Translations under genes and position numbers: made by a program
Notes under the pieces: generated by a model
What the model was told of the DNA's origin: nothing
Seen by the model: the letters and a program-made list of their open reading frames with translations, nothing else
The model's database searches: none
Origin: Peptococcaceae bacterium
GTDB lineage: Bacteria; Bacillota; DSM-521; Neomoorellales; Neomoorellaceae
Length of the DNA stretch: 6,555 nt
NCBI GenBank assembly: GCA_003509545.1
Contig: DOLC01000046.1
Location: 695 to 7,249 of the forward strand
Direction of reading: 5' to 3'
Shown: in pieces, positions 5,641-6,555 of the stretch
Layout of the letters: the number at the start of each line of letters is the position of its first letter
How positions within the stretch are numbered: position 1 is the first letter of the stretch

Positions 5641-6522
5641 TTATTCTACGTTCTGCACCTGTTCCTTCATTTTCTCCAGCTCACCCTTAACAGCTATCAC
5701 CATCCGACTTATTTCCAGGTCGTTGGCTTTGGCCCCAATGGTGTTGATTTCCCGGAACATTTCTTGTAGGAGAAAATCCAACCTCCGCCCTACTGCCCCC
5801 CGGGCCTCAAGCAACGCCCGCCATTCCTCCAGGTGGCTCCCCAGCCTGACAAGTTCTTCGTGGATGTCGCACCGTTCGGCCAAGAGGGCCACTTCCATCT
5901 CCAGGCGGTGGGAATCTAGCCCTTCTATGCCCTGCACCAACCGGGCCATTTTCTCCCGCAGCCGCGCCGCATACTCTACGGGCACCTGGGGCGCCCGCCG
6001 GCCGATGGCTTCAATATACTGCTCCACTGTGCGGGCCCGTTCCTTAAGGTCCCCCTGCAGCCGGGCTCCTTCCGCCAGGCGGGCCGCCTCCAAGGCACCC
6101 AGGGCCTCATCCAGGGCCCTATAGAGGAGGGGCCACAAGGTATCTTCCCGGCCGGCAGGACTGCCCACTATGAGGACGTCGGGCAGGGTCAACACCTGGG
6201 CGGCGGTAATATCCTCCGGCACACCCAAAATCTGTGCCAGTTCCTTCAAGGCATTATAATAAGCCATTGCTCGGCCCTTGTCAACGGATATGGGCTGTTT
6301 TTCCGGATTTTCTTCGCTAATGCTAACGAATACGTCGATATGCCCCCTGGCAAACCGCTTTTTGACTTCCGACCGGATGGCGTCCTCCAGGGCCAAATAG
6401 GCCCGGGGCAGGCGTATGTTTATATCCAGAAATCGGCTGTTCACCGACCTGGCTTCCACCACTACCGCCGTGCCGGCTTCGGCGGCTTGACCCCTCCCGT
6501 ATCCGGTCATACTGGCGATCAA
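5641..6522 (-). CDS. yicC: YicC/YloC family endoribonuclease
   Basis: Family members are endoribonucleases; E. coli YicC promotes decay of the small RNA RyhB. Two domains are visible in about 293 residues: the YicC N-terminal domain, opening with SMTGYGRG (4-11) and VEARSVNSRFLDI (22-34), and the DUF1732 C-terminal domain with CDIHEELVRLGSHL and LLQEMFREINTIGAKAND near the end, closing with KEQVQNVE. Central stretches are charged and helical. Three starts are possible in frame: GTG at 6529-6531, TTG at 6520-6522 and ATG at 6508-6510. TTG is preferred because AGGGGGTGA (6528-6536) is then about 6 bases away, and the resulting MIASMTGYGRG agrees with the usual family N-terminus; the GTG lies inside that ribosome binding site. 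It is the first gene of the operon inside the window; the promoter is outside. Confidence 0.94.
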   Translation of the reverse strand: MIASMTGYGRGQAAEAGTAVVVEARSVNSRFLDINIRLPRAYLALEDAIRSEVKKRFARGHIDVFVSISEENPEKQPISVDKGRAMAYYNALKELAQILGVPEDITAAQVLTLPDVLIVGSPAGREDTLWPLLYRALDEALGALEAARLAEGARLQGDLKERARTVEQYIEAIGRRAPQVPVEYAARLREKMARLVQGIEGLDSHRLEMEVALLAERCDIHEELVRLGSHLEEWRALLEARGAVGRRLDFLLQEMFREINTIGAKANDLEISRMVIAVKGELEKMKEQVQNVE

Positions 6523-6527
6523 GGACT

Positions 6528-6536
6528 TCACCCCCT
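6528..6536 (-). promoter_or_regulatory. Ribosome binding site deciding the yicC start
   Basis: AGGGGGTGA on the minus strand sits about 6 bases before the TTG at 6520-6522 and overlaps the alternative GTG at 6529-6531. It is 18 or more bases from the ATG at 6508-6510. Spacing therefore favours the TTG. Confidence 0.5.
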
Positions 6537-6555
6537 GAGTTATCCCCAGTTTTGA

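Noticed and set aside
1..6555. CRISPR array, tRNA or rRNA genes
   Set aside because: No regularly spaced repeats and no tRNA or rRNA signatures were seen on either strand.

Overview
The window looks like chromosomal DNA of a GC-rich, probably thermophilic Firmicute of the Moorella / Desulfotomaculum kind. This is inferred from gene order and protein character, not from a database match. All gene calls are on the minus strand, so the window reads from right to left. The clearest taxonomic sign is the run yicC - remA - gmk - rpoZ - coaBC, a conserved Firmicutes block, with a RemA protein very close to the Bacillus one.

Right part (about 6531 to 2106): a tightly packed housekeeping operon. yicC (RNA metabolism), remA (DNA-binding regulator), gmk (GMP to GDP), rpoZ (omega subunit of RNA polymerase), coaBC (coenzyme A synthesis) and metK (S-adenosylmethionine synthesis) are joined by gaps of 0-18 bases or by overlaps. 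There is no room for an internal promoter, nor for a SAM riboswitch in front of metK. In Bacillus coaBC is followed by priA-def-fmt; here metK follows and then the block stops.

Middle part (2105 to about 1257): a GC-rich spacer with a hairpin behind metK, then a LysE/RhtB-type exporter of an unidentified small molecule, starting with GTG.

Left-middle part (1256 to 891): the most unusual stretch. About 290 bases with no credible gene fold, on the minus strand only, into one long rod-like hairpin. It has nested helices, at least six tandem G-A / A-G steps and a three-way junction at its tip. I do not recognise it as a known RNA family; it is the best candidate here for something undescribed. 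Its base runs into a good sigma-A-type promoter for an 81-residue protein of unknown function.

Left edge (644 to 1): a 336-base spacer with a small hairpin and a short leftover-looking reading frame, then the first 102 codons of hsdM, the modification subunit of a type I restriction-modification system running off the window. The window therefore crosses from a core operon into an accessory, defence-type region, with the structured element at the transition.
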